Made by a program: the position numbers and the translations under genes | Shown here: positions 49,724 to 63,527 of the stretch, in pieces | Layout of the letters: each line of letters opens with the position of its first letter | Numbering within the stretch: the first letter of the stretch is position 1 | Assembly: GCF_000236925.1 (NCBI RefSeq) | Contig: NC_016941.1 | Coordinates: 2,046,001-2,110,000 of the forward strand | Source of the DNA: Staphylococcus argenteus | Lineage (GTDB): Bacteria > Bacillota > Bacilli > Staphylococcales > Staphylococcaceae | Direction of reading: 5' to 3' | DNA length: 64,000 nt | The notes under the pieces: model-generated | Told to the model about the DNA's origin: nothing | What the model saw: the letters and a program-made list of their open reading frames with translations, nothing else | Database searches by the model: none

Positions 49724-49757
49724 AAAAAAACTACTTCCAACGCAATGAAAGTAGTTT
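49724..49757 (-). terminator. Riboswitch-controlled terminator before tenA
   Basis: On the - strand AAACTACTTTCATTG pairs with GTTGGAAGTAGTTT (49757 to 49729), followed by seven T. It is the expression platform of the upstream TPP aptamer and lies only about 20 bases before the tenA start. Confidence 0.88.
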
Positions 49758-49793
49758 GATAATAATGCAACTAGTCCAGCTACACATAACCAA

Positions 49794-49885
49794 TGACTAC
49801 TTTCCTACGTTGGTACTAACCAAATCAGGTCATAAGGGTCTGAATCTTCATCTCAGCCAATTAATTAGGCTCCCCTAGTAGTTCG
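49794..49885 (-). promoter_or_regulatory. TPP riboswitch (THI element)
   Basis: On the - strand the aptamer has ACTAGGGGAGCC, the conserved GGCTGAGATGAAGATTCAGA thi-box core, the second sensor stem GACCCTTATGACCTGATTTGG and the closing AACGTAGGAAAGTAGTC. The 5' ACTACTAG and 3' GTAGTC pair as P1, and the 3' part of P1 is also competed for by the tenA-proximal terminator. It should switch the tenA-thiDME operon off when TPP is high. Confidence 0.95.
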
Positions 49886-49991
49886 TTAATATTCAATTCC
49901 AAATTTATCTTAGCAAACGTTTTCAACATTTTCAATTATTGTTGCATAGCTTTATTATTAATTTTTAAAAATTAATTTCTCTATTACATAT

Positions 49992-50038
49992 AAAAATGAC
50001 CGAAAATATTTGCAAGTCAATCCAAATATTTCCGGCCT
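49992..50038 (-). terminator. Terminator of sceD
   Basis: On the - strand GGCCGGAAATATTTG (50037-50023) pairs with CAAATATTTTCGGTC (50012-49998), then ATTTTTAT. Together with the riboswitch region it fills the 379-base gap between sceD and tenA. Confidence 0.88.
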
Positions 50039-50082
50039 TAATTTAATTGTATGAATCTATATATTAGTTATATATGTGTAAC

Positions 50083-50775
50083 TTAAGCTGTTACCCAATG
50101 ACCAGCGCCACCAGTGTTATATAATTTTACTGCTGCAGCATCTTGGACACTTTCTGGTGCATTTGCTGGTGATACACCTTTATATTTAGCTGGTGCTACT
50201 GAATCCCAAGTTGATTGTAAGAATTGATATTTACCTGCTGCACCTGATGTTGGATTGACAGCATGAATATTACCACCAGATTCACGTTGTGCAATTTGTT
50301 TTAGATGATCATTCACATTAACTGAAGATCCTTCAGATGCTTTTGATTCTGTTGGTGTTGCAGTCATTTGTGAGTTATTTGATGTTGATGCTTGTGGCTG
50401 TTGTGTTTGAGCATTTTGTGGTGCCGCCACTTCTTGTGATTGTGTAGGGTTCGCTTGTGTAGTTGAAGGCGCTACTCCATTAGTAGGTGCTTGTGCACTT
50501 ACTGTTGCTTCATTAGCACCTGTTGCATGATAACTCCATGCGAAGTGTGTACCATCTGATTCAAAATGATACGTAAACCCTTCATAGTCAAATGTATAAT
50601 TATAAGCGCCTGCTTCAATTGGTTTTTGATTTAATGTTTGATCGTTTGATTGCGCCATTTGCGCTAATGATGCTTTATTTAAATCCGCTTCACTTGCATG
50701 GGCTTCATGACCTGCATTTCCTGCTACGATTCCTAAACCTACTGCTAAAGATGATGCGAGTAATGTTTTCTTCAT
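50083..50775 (-). CDS. sceD: Putative transglycosylase SceD
   Basis: Secreted cell wall hydrolase, homologous to IsaA. 230 residues. Signal peptide of about 26 residues ([20 protein letters not shown] to AHASEAD). A region near 30-90 has the [19 protein letters not shown] segment, followed by a low-complexity Gln, Ala, Ser and Thr linker (about 90-150). The C-terminal domain has [21 protein letters not shown] and [13 protein letters not shown] with the catalytic glutamate in RESGG. The linker differs from S. aureus SceD as I remember. A WalR-type box precedes it. Confidence 0.95.
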   Translation of the reverse strand: MKKTLLASSLAVGLGIVAGNAGHEAHASEADLNKASLAQMAQSNDQTLNQKPIEAGAYNYTFDYEGFTYHFESDGTHFAWSYHATGANEATVSAQAPTNGVAPSTTQANPTQSQEVAAPQNAQTQQPQASTSNNSQMTATPTESKASEGSSVNVNDHLKQIAQRESGGNIHAVNPTSGAAGKYQFLQSTWDSVAPAKYKGVSPANAPESVQDAAAVKLYNTGGAGHWVTA

Positions 50776-50887
50776 AATCTTAAAATCCTCCTACAAGTAA
50801 TTTGTTTCTTTAAAAGTTTTACAGCAACTACTGTAACATCTGTGAAATCATTGCAGGTTACAACGAAATAAAAAAATACTCATGTTT

Positions 50888-50904
50888 TTTACATAGACTT
50901 TACA
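50888..50904 (-). promoter_or_regulatory. WalR binding box before sceD
   Basis: On the - strand TGTAAA, 5 bases, TGTAAA (50899-50904 and 50888-50893): an exact match to the WalR repeat TGTWAH-N5-TGTWAH. sceD is a known WalKR regulon member in S. aureus. It lies about 115 bases upstream of the start, in the position of an activator site. Confidence 0.85.
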
Positions 50905-51033
50905 TAGTTTTAGTCTATATTATTTAAATTTATACCCTATGAAATTCGCCATAGCAATAACGGATGGTTTTCATTTGCATTTTTATATGTAATCATTTTG
51001 CAATCTAACTATACTTTGGCACAGAAAAACTAC

Positions 51034-51083
51034 ACAAAAAGACGACCTACACAACAATTGCAATGGTCATGTAAGTCATCTTT
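51034..51083 (-). terminator. Terminator of ssb
   Basis: On the - strand AAGATGACTTACA (51082-51070) pairs with TGTAGGTCGTCTT (51051-51039), with two wobbles, then TTTTG. It lies about 85 bases after the ssb stop and opposite sceD upstream sequence. Confidence 0.75.
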
Positions 51084-51166
51084 AAGTGAGTATATTTCAA
51101 GTTAATATGATCTATAAAAAATAGGATGGATTAAATGTATATTAAGGATGTTTAGGATAATTGGAT

Positions 51167-51562
51167 TTAAATTTCTAATAAGTCAGGATTATCTATATTA
51201 TGAGAGTCAATATCTAAAATACTATCTGAGAGAATTTCATTATTTTGGGATTTAGGGGACATGAATTTTATAGTTTCAACATATAATTCTGTAACAAAGT
51301 GTGTTTGACCGTCTTTATCATATTTTCTTGATCTCATTTGACCTGTAATACCAACTAGCGTACCTTGATTGGTGTACTTATCAATGTTTGACGCTAGCTT
51401 GCCAAATGCTTTGCAAAAAATATAATCACAAACGATTTCTCCGTTTTCATCTTTATAATTTCGTTGTGTTGCAACACAAAACGTAGCAACCTTTCTTTCC
51501 TCCTTTTCAAAGATTTGTACATCTTTCGTTAGTCTTCCAACTATTACGATTTTGTTTAGCAT
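51167..51562 (-). CDS. Single-stranded DNA-binding protein, second paralogue
   Basis: OB-fold protein of 131 residues. The N-terminus MLNKIVIVGRLTKDVQIFEKEERKV and the central DYIFCKAFGKLASNIDKYTNQG are typical of SSB. It lacks the acidic DDDIPF-type tail that recruits partner proteins and ends with DNPDLLEI. In B. subtilis the similar SsbB lies by ywpF and is a competence protein; the ywpF-like neighbour here fits that arrangement. The main Ssb of replication is elsewhere. The ribosome site GGAGG lies 15 bases from the ATG, unusually far, but a stop codon directly after it excludes an earlier start. Confidence 0.9.
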   Translation of the reverse strand: MLNKIVIVGRLTKDVQIFEKEERKVATFCVATQRNYKDENGEIVCDYIFCKAFGKLASNIDKYTNQGTLVGITGQMRSRKYDKDGQTHFVTELYVETIKFMSPKSQNNEILSDSILDIDSHNIDNPDLLEI

Positions 51563-51755
51563 AAAGTGTGTGGTTCACCTCCTATGCTTATATCTTAATA
51601 ATTTACTTATGTATGGTCAAAATTACAAAATTTATATTATTTATAGCTATCACATCTTATTATTTGTTATATTTAAAGAAATTAGTAAGAAATAATGCTT
51701 AAAATACCTGAAAACTTCAAATATCATATATATAAATCAAATGGGATGTGGAAAT

Positions 51756-52196
51756 ATGAAAACTTTTAAAGCAGTAAGGTTCCAAATTGTAAATGAACAC
51801 GGCAGAATTATCGAATATGAGTTAGAAGATGGTGTAATAATTAATAAAGAAGAAAGTGGTACAGGTTGGTTACTTGAAATTGTTATTTCAAATGAACATT
51901 ATGAAACTTTTAAAGAATACCAAGACAATGAACGGTTACTTGATATACGTGTTGTTATTACGCGTCCAGCCAATGACCCAGCATTATTTGAGTCCACTAT
52001 TAAGAGTATTAAAAATTTCAAAACAACGATGTCTATTGTATTTGAATGTCATATTTATACTTTGAGACAACAGTATGCTGAAAGTTTATTAGAACAACTT
52101 ATCGATGACGGCTTATCTGGTGAAGAATTAAAAAAATCATTTAATAGAATGATGCAATCTAAACCGAAGTTAAAAGATGAAAAATTAGAAGAATAA
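51756..52196 (+). CDS. YwpF-like protein
   Basis: 146 residues, soluble, no signal or membrane segment. It resembles B. subtilis YwpF, a protein of unknown function next to ssbB (ywpH). Middle segment IRVVITRPANDPALFE. The ATG at 51756 is preceded by GTGGAA; the alternative ATG at 51741 adds five residues. It is divergent from ssb and convergent with fabZ. Confidence 0.8.
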   Translation: MKTFKAVRFQIVNEHGRIIEYELEDGVIINKEESGTGWLLEIVISNEHYETFKEYQDNERLLDIRVVITRPANDPALFESTIKSIKNFKTTMSIVFECHIYTLRQQYAESLLEQLIDDGLSGEELKKSFNRMMQSKPKLKDEKLEE

Positions 52197-52198
52197 AG

Positions 52199-52247
52199 AA
52201 AAAACATTCAAAGACAATGAGATTCATTAGATCTTTGAATGTTTTTT
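52199..52247. terminator. Bidirectional terminator of the ywpF-like gene and fabZ
   Basis: AAAAAACATTCAAAGA (52199-52214) pairs perfectly with TCTTTGAATGTTTTTT (52232-52247). A and T tails on both sides allow termination in both directions; both convergent genes end next to it. Confidence 0.88.
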
Positions 52248-52252
52248 AGTTT

Positions 52253-52693
52253 TTATTTCACGTCTTGAATTGCAAACGTTAATTCACAACTACAAGCTAG
52301 TTGTCCATCAACAGTAGCCTTTGCACTACCTTTGCCAATTGGACCTTTAATTTTTGTGATTTCCACTTCAAGCGTCAATGTATCTCCTGGTACAACTTGA
52401 CGTTTAAATCGACATTTATCTATACCGGCAAACAATGCTATTTTCCCTTTATTTTCTTCACTGTTTAAAATTGCTACCGCACCAGTTTGTGCTAATGCTT
52501 CAGTTATCAATACACCAGGCATTACTGCATAATCTGGAAAATGCCCTTGGAAAAATGGTTCATTGCCAGACACTTGTTTAATTGCCACACATCGGCGACC
52601 TTCTTCATATTCAACAACTTTATCAATTAATAAAAATGGTTGTCTGTGAGGTATAATTTGTTTAATTTGGTTATAATCAAAAATTGTTTCCAT
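52253..52693 (-). CDS. fabZ: 3-hydroxyacyl-ACP dehydratase FabZ
   Basis: Dehydrates 3-hydroxyacyl-ACP in fatty acid elongation. 146 residues, hot-dog fold. [16 protein letters not shown] with the substrate pocket, and the catalytic [23 protein letters not shown] with His and Glu near residues 50-64. It follows murA by 20 bases; membrane and wall precursor synthesis are co-transcribed. Confidence 0.96.
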   Translation of the reverse strand: METIFDYNQIKQIIPHRQPFLLIDKVVEYEEGRRCVAIKQVSGNEPFFQGHFPDYAVMPGVLITEALAQTGAVAILNSEENKGKIALFAGIDKCRFKRQVVPGDTLTLEVEITKIKGPIGKGSAKATVDGQLACSCELTFAIQDVK

Positions 52694-52713
52694 GGTTGAA
52701 TTCCTCCATTATA

Positions 52714-53979
52714 TTAATCGTTAATACGTTCAATGTCTGCACCTAATTGTTTTAATTTACCATGCAAGTCAACATAGCCTCTATCTAAGTGTTTTAATTC
52801 TGTAACACTTGTTTTACCATCAGCCACTAACCCAGCTAAAATTAATGCTGCTGCAGCTCTTAAATCAGTAGCTTTAACTTGTGCACCTTGTAATTGACTC
52901 TTTCCTTCAAGTTTAGCACTACGACCTTCAACATTGATATTAGCATTCATTCGTTTAAACTCTGCAACATGCATAAATCTATTTTCAAATACAGTTTCAG
53001 TAACCACTTTATGGCCATTTGCTGTTAATAATAATGCCATCATCTGTGACTGCATATCGGTTGGGAATCCTGGGTGTGGCAATGTCTTAATATCAACAGG
53101 TTCTAATTCGCCTTCTGCACGCACTCGAATACCATCTTCTTGATAATCAAGTTCAACACCCATTTCTTCTAATTTATAAACCAAACTAGCCATATGTTCT
53201 TTAATTGCGCCACGTACAAAAATATCGCCACGAGTAATTGCACCAGCGATAAGAAGCGTTCCTGCTTCTATTCTATCTGGAATGATAGCATGTTCAACAC
53301 CGTGTAAAGATTCAACGCCGTTAATTGTTATAGTATCTGTTCCAGCACCAGTAATTCTACCGCCCATTTCATTGATATAATTTGCTAAATCTACTATTTC
53401 AGGTTCTTTAGCTGCATTTTCAATTAACGTTTTACCTTTAGCTAATGATGCCGCCATAATAATATTTTGTGTTGCTCCTACACTTGGAAAATCTAAATGA
53501 ATTGATGTACCTTTTAATCCATCTTTAGCATTCGCATAAATATTACCATTTTCAAGATGGATTTCTGCACCTAATGCTTCAAAACCTTTAATATGTTGTT
53601 CAATTGGTCTACTTCCAATCGCGCACCCACCTGGTAATGCAACGATGGCATGACCTAATCTAGCTAATAAAGGCCCCATAACTAAAATACTTGCACGCAT
53701 TTTACTAACATATTCATATGGTGCCTCTTCATTTAAGGTTTTTGTTGCATCAACGATAACAGCATTCTCGTCTTTTTTGTATGTTACGTCTGCATTTAAC
53801 GTTGTTAATACATTATTAATTGTTTCTACATCACTTAAGGCTGGAACATTAACAAGCTTACTAGGTTTGTCAGAAGCTAATAATGATGCAGTCAATATTG
53901 GTAATACTGCATTTTTTGCACCTTCAACTTTAACCTCACCTGTTAATCTATTTCCACCCTTGATTACTATTTTATCCAT
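52714..53979 (-). CDS. murA: UDP-N-acetylglucosamine 1-carboxyvinyltransferase MurA
   Basis: First committed step of peptidoglycan synthesis and the fosfomycin target. 421 residues. The active-site cysteine is in [16 protein letters not shown] near residue 117-120, so it is fosfomycin-sensitive by residue. The N-terminal [18 protein letters not shown] and the C-terminal [15 protein letters not shown] segments are typical. By its place next to fabZ and the atp operon it is the MurA1/MurAA paralogue. Confidence 0.95.
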   Translation of the reverse strand: MDKIVIKGGNRLTGEVKVEGAKNAVLPILTASLLASDKPSKLVNVPALSDVETINNVLTTLNADVTYKKDENAVIVDATKTLNEEAPYEYVSKMRASILVMGPLLARLGHAIVALPGGCAIGSRPIEQHIKGFEALGAEIHLENGNIYANAKDGLKGTSIHLDFPSVGATQNIIMAASLAKGKTLIENAAKEPEIVDLANYINEMGGRITGAGTDTITINGVESLHGVEHAIIPDRIEAGTLLIAGAITRGDIFVRGAIKEHMASLVYKLEEMGVELDYQEDGIRVRAEGELEPVDIKTLPHPGFPTDMQSQMMALLLTANGHKVVTETVFENRFMHVAEFKRMNANINVEGRSAKLEGKSQLQGAQVKATDLRAAAALILAGLVADGKTSVTELKHLDRGYVDLHGKLKQLGADIERIND

Positions 53980-54090
53980 CGTAAATCCTCCACTAAGAAC
54001 TCCTATTACTTTTACATTTCCCTATTTTAAAATTATTTTTAATCATTATTTAATTATATCTAGTTTTGATTACAAATAACAGAGCTAGTC

Positions 54091-54324
54091 TTATTTTATT
54101 AAATATTTTACCTGCGTCGAGTATTGTAACAAATCTACAATAAAATTGCTTACTGCAGTACCTAATAAAATAGCAACAAATATCAAGCAAACTTGAAGTT
54201 GTGCTGAATACCCTTTTTTGAAAAATTGATCTAATCGAATTGATTGCAATGCCCAATAGGCAATGCAAATACATACTACATGTAACACTAAATGGATAAT
54301 TGCATATTGTCCGATATAATCCAT
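54091..54324 (-). CDS. DUF1146 small membrane protein (YwzB-like)
   Basis: 77 residues. Two membrane segments: about 10-27 (LVLHVVCICIAYWAL) and about 43-62 (VCLIFVAILLGTAVSNFIV). YwzB-type proteins lie next to the atp operon in B. subtilis and relatives. A longer ORF on the same strand in another frame (54050-54274) is a by-product. Function unknown. Confidence 0.85.
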   Translation of the reverse strand: MDYIGQYAIIHLVLHVVCICIAYWALQSIRLDQFFKKGYSAQLQVCLIFVAILLGTAVSNFIVDLLQYSTQVKYLIK

Positions 54325-54454
54325 TTTATCACCTCATAAGATTACTGTATTACATTGTACATGAAATGGTTAAATAATGATACAAAGTTTATTACCCGTT
54401 TTTAATAAAGATTATGCTTATTTACGATATAATTCTTTTTACATAAAAATCATA

Positions 54455-54607
54455 GTTATAATATTTCTGTTCGTCAATGTGAGTGTTTGTGTCCGACTTC
54501 TTTCAGATTCCACTTCACAATGGACACCCTTATCTTTCACTAACAGTTCCTACTACCTAGCCTGTAACGGACTTTCACCGTCAAGTTGTTGCCCATGCCA
54601 GGCGCAC
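54455..54607 (-). mobile_element. Group II intron 5' remnant (domain I fragment)
   Basis: On the - strand the sequence begins with GTGCGCCTGGCATGGGCAAC at 54607, the 5' end of a bacterial group II intron. It continues with the GGTGAAAGTCCGTTACAGGC stretch, GGTAGTAGGAACTG, GTTAGTGAAAGATAAGGGTG and GTGGAATCTGAAAGAAGTCG, up to GACGAACAG, all resembling domain I elements. Resemblance fades past about 54460. No reverse transcriptase frame and no domain V or VI follow, so it cannot splice. It begins one base after the U run of the atp terminator. I recall group II introns of this type in other genomes; I cannot run Rfam here. Confidence 0.8.
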
Positions 54608-54608
54608 T

Positions 54609-54649
54609 AAAAAAGGGTCGAAGATATGTAACCACACCTTCGACCCTTT
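54609..54649 (-). terminator. Terminator of the atp operon
   Basis: On the - strand AAAGGGTCGAAG (54649-54638) pairs with CTTCGACCCTTT (54623-54612), followed by a T run to 54609. It lies a few bases after the atpC stop and borders the group II intron remnant. Confidence 0.93.
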
Positions 54650-54654
54650 ATTTT

Positions 54655-55059
54655 CTATTTTAATTCAGCCACACGCAAACGGTTATTTGCTCTCTCTAAA
54701 GCTCTTTCGGCTCTATGAATATCAGTATTGTCGTCATCATTTTCCAAGTGAGACTCTGCTCTTGCTTTGGCTAATTTGGCTCTTTCAACATCAATTTCTC
54801 TTGCAGTTTCTGCAGTTTGAACAATGATTGAAACTTTATGCTTTCTAACTTCAACAAAGCCATCGCTTACAGCAATGAATTCAGTTCCATCGTGAAATTT
54901 CACTTTTACAAAGCCTGTTTTTAAAGCAGCTACAGTTGGAATATGTCCACTCATGACACCTATCTCACCCGCTGTTGTTTGCATAACTACGAGTTCAACA
55001 TTATCACGATCGTAAACAGAACCATTAGGAGTGACAATATCTAGGTTTAATGTATTCAT
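54655..55059 (-). CDS. atpC: ATP synthase F1 epsilon subunit
   Basis: Central-stalk subunit that regulates hydrolysis. 134 residues. N-terminal beta-sandwich with LNLDIVTPNGSVYDRD and TAGEIGVMSGHIP, and a C-terminal helical hairpin (ERAKLAKARAESHLE). Last gene of the atp operon, 19 bases after atpD. Confidence 0.96.
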   Translation of the reverse strand: MNTLNLDIVTPNGSVYDRDNVELVVMQTTAGEIGVMSGHIPTVAALKTGFVKVKFHDGTEFIAVSDGFVEVRKHKVSIIVQTAETAREIDVERAKLAKARAESHLENDDDNTDIHRAERALERANNRLRVAELK

Positions 55060-55078
55060 TATCCATTCCTCCTAATTG

Positions 55079-57391
<2,313 letters not shown>

Positions 57392-57409
57392 TTATACTAA
57401 ACTTGTTTA

Positions 57410-58918
<1,509 letters not shown>

Positions 58919-58939
58919 CTATGTCACTCCTCTTTATTA

Positions 58940-59479
58940 TTAATTAGCTCTTCTAAATTTTCTTTGTAATTGGACAAGATCATTTCTAACACTACCATCT
59001 AGTACAGTTGTGCCGACTTTAACTCTAAATCCACCAATTAAATCTGGATTAATTTTAGTATCTACAATTACTTTAGATAACTTTGTTTGTTGAGTTACCA
59101 GTTTGACAATCTTATCTAACTCTTCTTGACTCAATTCATATGTTGACTCAATTGTCGCAAAATCTTGATTATAGTATCTGTTATATAAACTTTGGAAAGC
59201 TTTAAAAACATCACCAACTAATGAGATATGTCTATTATCAGCTAACACATACATCATGTTTTTAATGTATGGGTTAATTTCTGTAAATACACCATTAATT
59301 AACTCTCGACGTTGTTCCGCAGTTTGAGTAGGATTACTATCAACCATTTTTAATTGCTCAATTTTATCTTTTACTGCCTCATTAATGACTGTTAATTCTT
59401 CATTAATAGTTTCCAAATTATTTGTATCTAATGACACGTCAAATAATGCTTTAGCATACTTATTAGCTACTTTCACCAT
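58940..59479 (-). CDS. atpH: ATP synthase F1 delta subunit
   Basis: Peripheral-stalk connector (OSCP-like). 179 residues. N-terminal helical domain [16 protein letters not shown] and the C-terminal [23 protein letters not shown] signature. The ATG overlaps the atpF stop by one base. Confidence 0.95.
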   Translation of the reverse strand: MVKVANKYAKALFDVSLDTNNLETINEELTVINEAVKDKIEQLKMVDSNPTQTAEQRRELINGVFTEINPYIKNMMYVLADNRHISLVGDVFKAFQSLYNRYYNQDFATIESTYELSQEELDKIVKLVTQQTKLSKVIVDTKINPDLIGGFRVKVGTTVLDGSVRNDLVQLQRKFRRAN

Positions 59480-60000
59480 TATTTATCGCCTGCCTCTTTT
59501 AGATACTTGTCAACCAATGCTTTTTGGTCTTGTTCAGAAATTTCTTTTCTAAGTACTTTAGAAGCAATTAACACTGATAGTTCAGATACTTGATTATTAA
59601 TATCAGCAATGGCACGTTCTTTTTGGCTATTGATTTCACTTTGAGCTGTTTCAATCATACCGTTTGCGCGTACGTTAGCTTCATGAATAATTTGTTCTTG
59701 CTGTTGTCGTGCTTGAACCTTAGCATCTTCTAAAATCTTTTGAACTTCTTCTTGTGTTTCTTTAAGTTTTTGTTTATTTTCTTCTTCAAGTTTTTGTGCA
59801 TTTAACTTTGCTTGTTCTGCGTCATCGATATCTCTGTTAATATCTCTTTCACGTTTATCCATTACATCTTTTAATGGACCCCATGCGAACTTTTTAAGTA
59901 ACGCAAGTAATACGATGAAAGTTAGGACCTGTACAATCACAGTCCCCCACTCAACGCCTCCAGCTGCACCAAGAACGAATAAGTTAGCTGTTTCAGTCAC
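59479..60000 (-). CDS. atpF: ATP synthase F0 b subunit
   Basis: Peripheral stalk. 173 residues. One N-terminal membrane segment (about 17-40, [20 protein letters not shown]) and a long charged helical tail (Glu, Lys, Gln, Ala-rich from about 55 to 170). A 196-base gap without a gene separates it from atpE, unusual within this operon. Confidence 0.95.
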   Translation of the reverse strand: MTETANLFVLGAAGGVEWGTVIVQVLTFIVLLALLKKFAWGPLKDVMDKRERDINRDIDDAEQAKLNAQKLEEENKQKLKETQEEVQKILEDAKVQARQQQEQIIHEANVRANGMIETAQSEINSQKERAIADINNQVSELSVLIASKVLRKEISEQDQKALVDKYLKEAGDK

Positions 60001-60196
60001 GGGTTCATGACACTCCTTTCATTAAAATAATCGCTAGTGTTATTTAGAAAAACGAACGAGGTTAGGACCTTCTGAATTCATGCGATAGGTATGCAATATT
60101 TCATATCTTTGCAATTCAATACTGCTCATAGACACTACTTTATATACATTAATGTTTATATCCTATCCGCTTTGTCCCGACCTCTTTATCTGTTAA
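60001..60196 (-). other. Long gap inside the atp operon with an 11-bp inverted repeat
   Basis: 196 bases between atpE and atpF. On the - strand GAGGTCGGGAC (60184-60174) can pair with GTCCTAACCTC (60068-60058) except for one mismatch and one wobble, enclosing about 105 bases. Other intergenic gaps in the operon are 0-42 bases. The stem could act as an mRNA processing or stabilising structure between the highly expressed atpE and the rest. No gene visible inside. Confidence 0.65.
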
Positions 60197-60412
<216 letters not shown>

Positions 60413-60451
60413 TTAATTTCCTCCTGTGATTGTATATAATTATTGAAATTT

Positions 60452-61195
<744 letters not shown>

Positions 61196-61200
61196 TTAAT

Positions 61201-61554
61201 TTATTTGCTCACCTTTAGTAAAGGACGTATGATAACTACAACATATGAAATCATTAAACCAATAATGATACCGATTATACTTACATGCGATTTATTAAAG
61301 TACCAAATCATACAGGCGATAATTGCAACTAAATATCGCCACATATTCCCAGTAGAAATATGCATAGTGTCTGGTCTTTTAGACTTGGCTAAATAGCTCT
61401 CAAATACATACGTATTGATTGCAGAACCAGTAACACCAATGATTAATCCTAAGATAAATGCATGGTGTATAAACAAGTACAATCCTGCCAATATTATTAT
61501 TATATAAAAATAATATTGAATGAACTGTTTGAAAATGTTGTAGAAACGACTCAT
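61201..61554 (-). CDS. atpI: AtpI-like ATP synthase membrane protein
   Basis: 117 residues, four hydrophobic segments (about 15-35, 38-58, 75-95, 97-115). Position ahead of atpB fits AtpI, a poorly conserved assembly or Mg2+-related protein. I chose the ATG at 61554, 10 bases after a CGGAGG site; the longer frame to 61653 starts upstream of the operon promoter's -10. Confidence 0.88.
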   Translation of the reverse strand: MSRFYNIFKQFIQYYFYIIIILAGLYLFIHHAFILGLIIGVTGSAINTYVFESYLAKSKRPDTMHISTGNMWRYLVAIIACMIWYFNKSHVSIIGIIIGLMISYVVVIIRPLLKVSK

Positions 61555-61614
61555 TTTATATGCCTCCGTGTGACTGATATCAATCATGAAAACCGTTCCA
61601 CTCATACAAATTAA

Positions 61615-61643
61615 ATGATAATATAGGCGATTTGTGGTGTCAA
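61615..61643 (-). promoter_or_regulatory. Candidate atp operon promoter
   Basis: On the - strand TTGACA (61638-61643), 17 bases, then TATCAT (61615-61620). It lies about 60 bases before the atpI start, so it would serve the whole operon. Confidence 0.75.
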
Positions 61644-61716
61644 TTCTATTCAAATTGTTGTAAAAAAATAAGCATAGTCAGACACAATTTAGACACATTT
61701 TGTCACAAAGTCTCTT

Positions 61717-62847
61717 TTAATTGAAATCGCTTGGTTTTTCAGTGATTAAATTCAAATAATACTTAATATGATTTACTATTCTTTCTGAAGCAAATCCATC
61801 ACCATATGGATTATGTGCTTCTGACATTTGATGATACATTCTATTATCATTAATTAATTGTTTTGTAGCTTGATATACATCTTCTTCATTCGTACCAACT
61901 ACTTTCAATGTACCCGCTTCAACACCTTCAGGCCGTTCTGTAACGTTACGTAATACTAGGACAGGCTTGTTAAATGATGGCGCCTCTTCTTGTATGCCAC
62001 CTGAGTCGGTTAAAATAAAATATGCTTGTTTAGCAAAATTGTGAAAGTCTAATACATCTAATGGTTCAATTAGTTCAATTCTTTCATGATTACCTAAAAT
62101 CTTTTGCGCCACTTTACGAACTTGCGGATTTTTATGCATTGGATAAACTAATGCTAAATCTGTATTTTCATCTACTAAACGTTTAACCGCTTTAAAAATG
62201 TTTTCCATTGGTTTTCCAATATTTTCACGACGATGCGCTGTCATAAGAATAAATTTTTTATCGCGGTATTGATCGATAATATTTGATTTATAATCTTCAT
62301 CAACTGTGTATTTCATAGCGTCAATTGCTGTATTACCAGTGACAACAACACTTTCTGACTTTTTGCCTTCATTTAATAGGTGTTTTGCTGCATTTTTAGT
62401 TGGTGCAAAATGCAAATCAGTTATAACTCCGACTAGTTGTCTATTCATTTCTTCTGGAAAAGGTGAATATTTGTCATAACTTCTTAAACCTGCTTCTACA
62501 TGTCCAACTGGCACTTGATTATAAAATGAAGCTAACCCACCTGCAAATGTAGTCATCGTATCACCATGAACAAGTACCATATCCGGCTTTTCTAAGTGAA
62601 TTACTTGTTCTAATTGAGTAATCGATTTTGAAGTAATTTCAGAAAGTGTCTGTCCTGATTTCATAATATTCAAATCGTATTTTGGTTTGATTTCAAAAGT
62701 TTCTAATACTGAATCAAGCATTTCTCTATGCTGTGCTGTAACTACAACTATTGGCTCTAGCATGTCATCTTTTTCCAAAGCTTTAACTAAAGGAGCCATC
62801 TTTATGGCTTCGGGTCTTGTTCCAAATACGGTCATAATCTTTTTCAT
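61717..62847 (-). CDS. mnaA: UDP-N-acetylglucosamine 2-epimerase
   Basis: Makes UDP-ManNAc from UDP-GlcNAc for wall teichoic acid and capsule precursors. 376 residues from ATG 62847. Motifs: TVFGTRPEAIKMAPL near the N-terminus, GDTMTTFAG near 96, VEAGLRSYDKYSPFPEEMNR near 118 and TDSGGIQEEAP near 285. It follows upp by 23 bases. A distinct MnaA/Cap5P-like paralogue exists elsewhere in S. aureus. Confidence 0.93.
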   Translation of the reverse strand: MKKIMTVFGTRPEAIKMAPLVKALEKDDMLEPIVVVTAQHREMLDSVLETFEIKPKYDLNIMKSGQTLSEITSKSITQLEQVIHLEKPDMVLVHGDTMTTFAGGLASFYNQVPVGHVEAGLRSYDKYSPFPEEMNRQLVGVITDLHFAPTKNAAKHLLNEGKKSESVVVTGNTAIDAMKYTVDEDYKSNIIDQYRDKKFILMTAHRRENIGKPMENIFKAVKRLVDENTDLALVYPMHKNPQVRKVAQKILGNHERIELIEPLDVLDFHNFAKQAYFILTDSGGIQEEAPSFNKPVLVLRNVTERPEGVEAGTLKVVGTNEEDVYQATKQLINDNRMYHQMSEAHNPYGDGFASERIVNHIKYYLNLITEKPSDFN

Positions 62848-62870
62848 CAAACTACTTATCTCCGATTCTT

Positions 62871-63527
<657 letters not shown>

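Noticed and set aside
54050-54610. Frames at 54050-54274 (- strand) and 54377-54610 (+ strand)
   Set aside because: The first is an alternate frame of the ywzB-like gene; the second lies antisense to the group II intron remnant.
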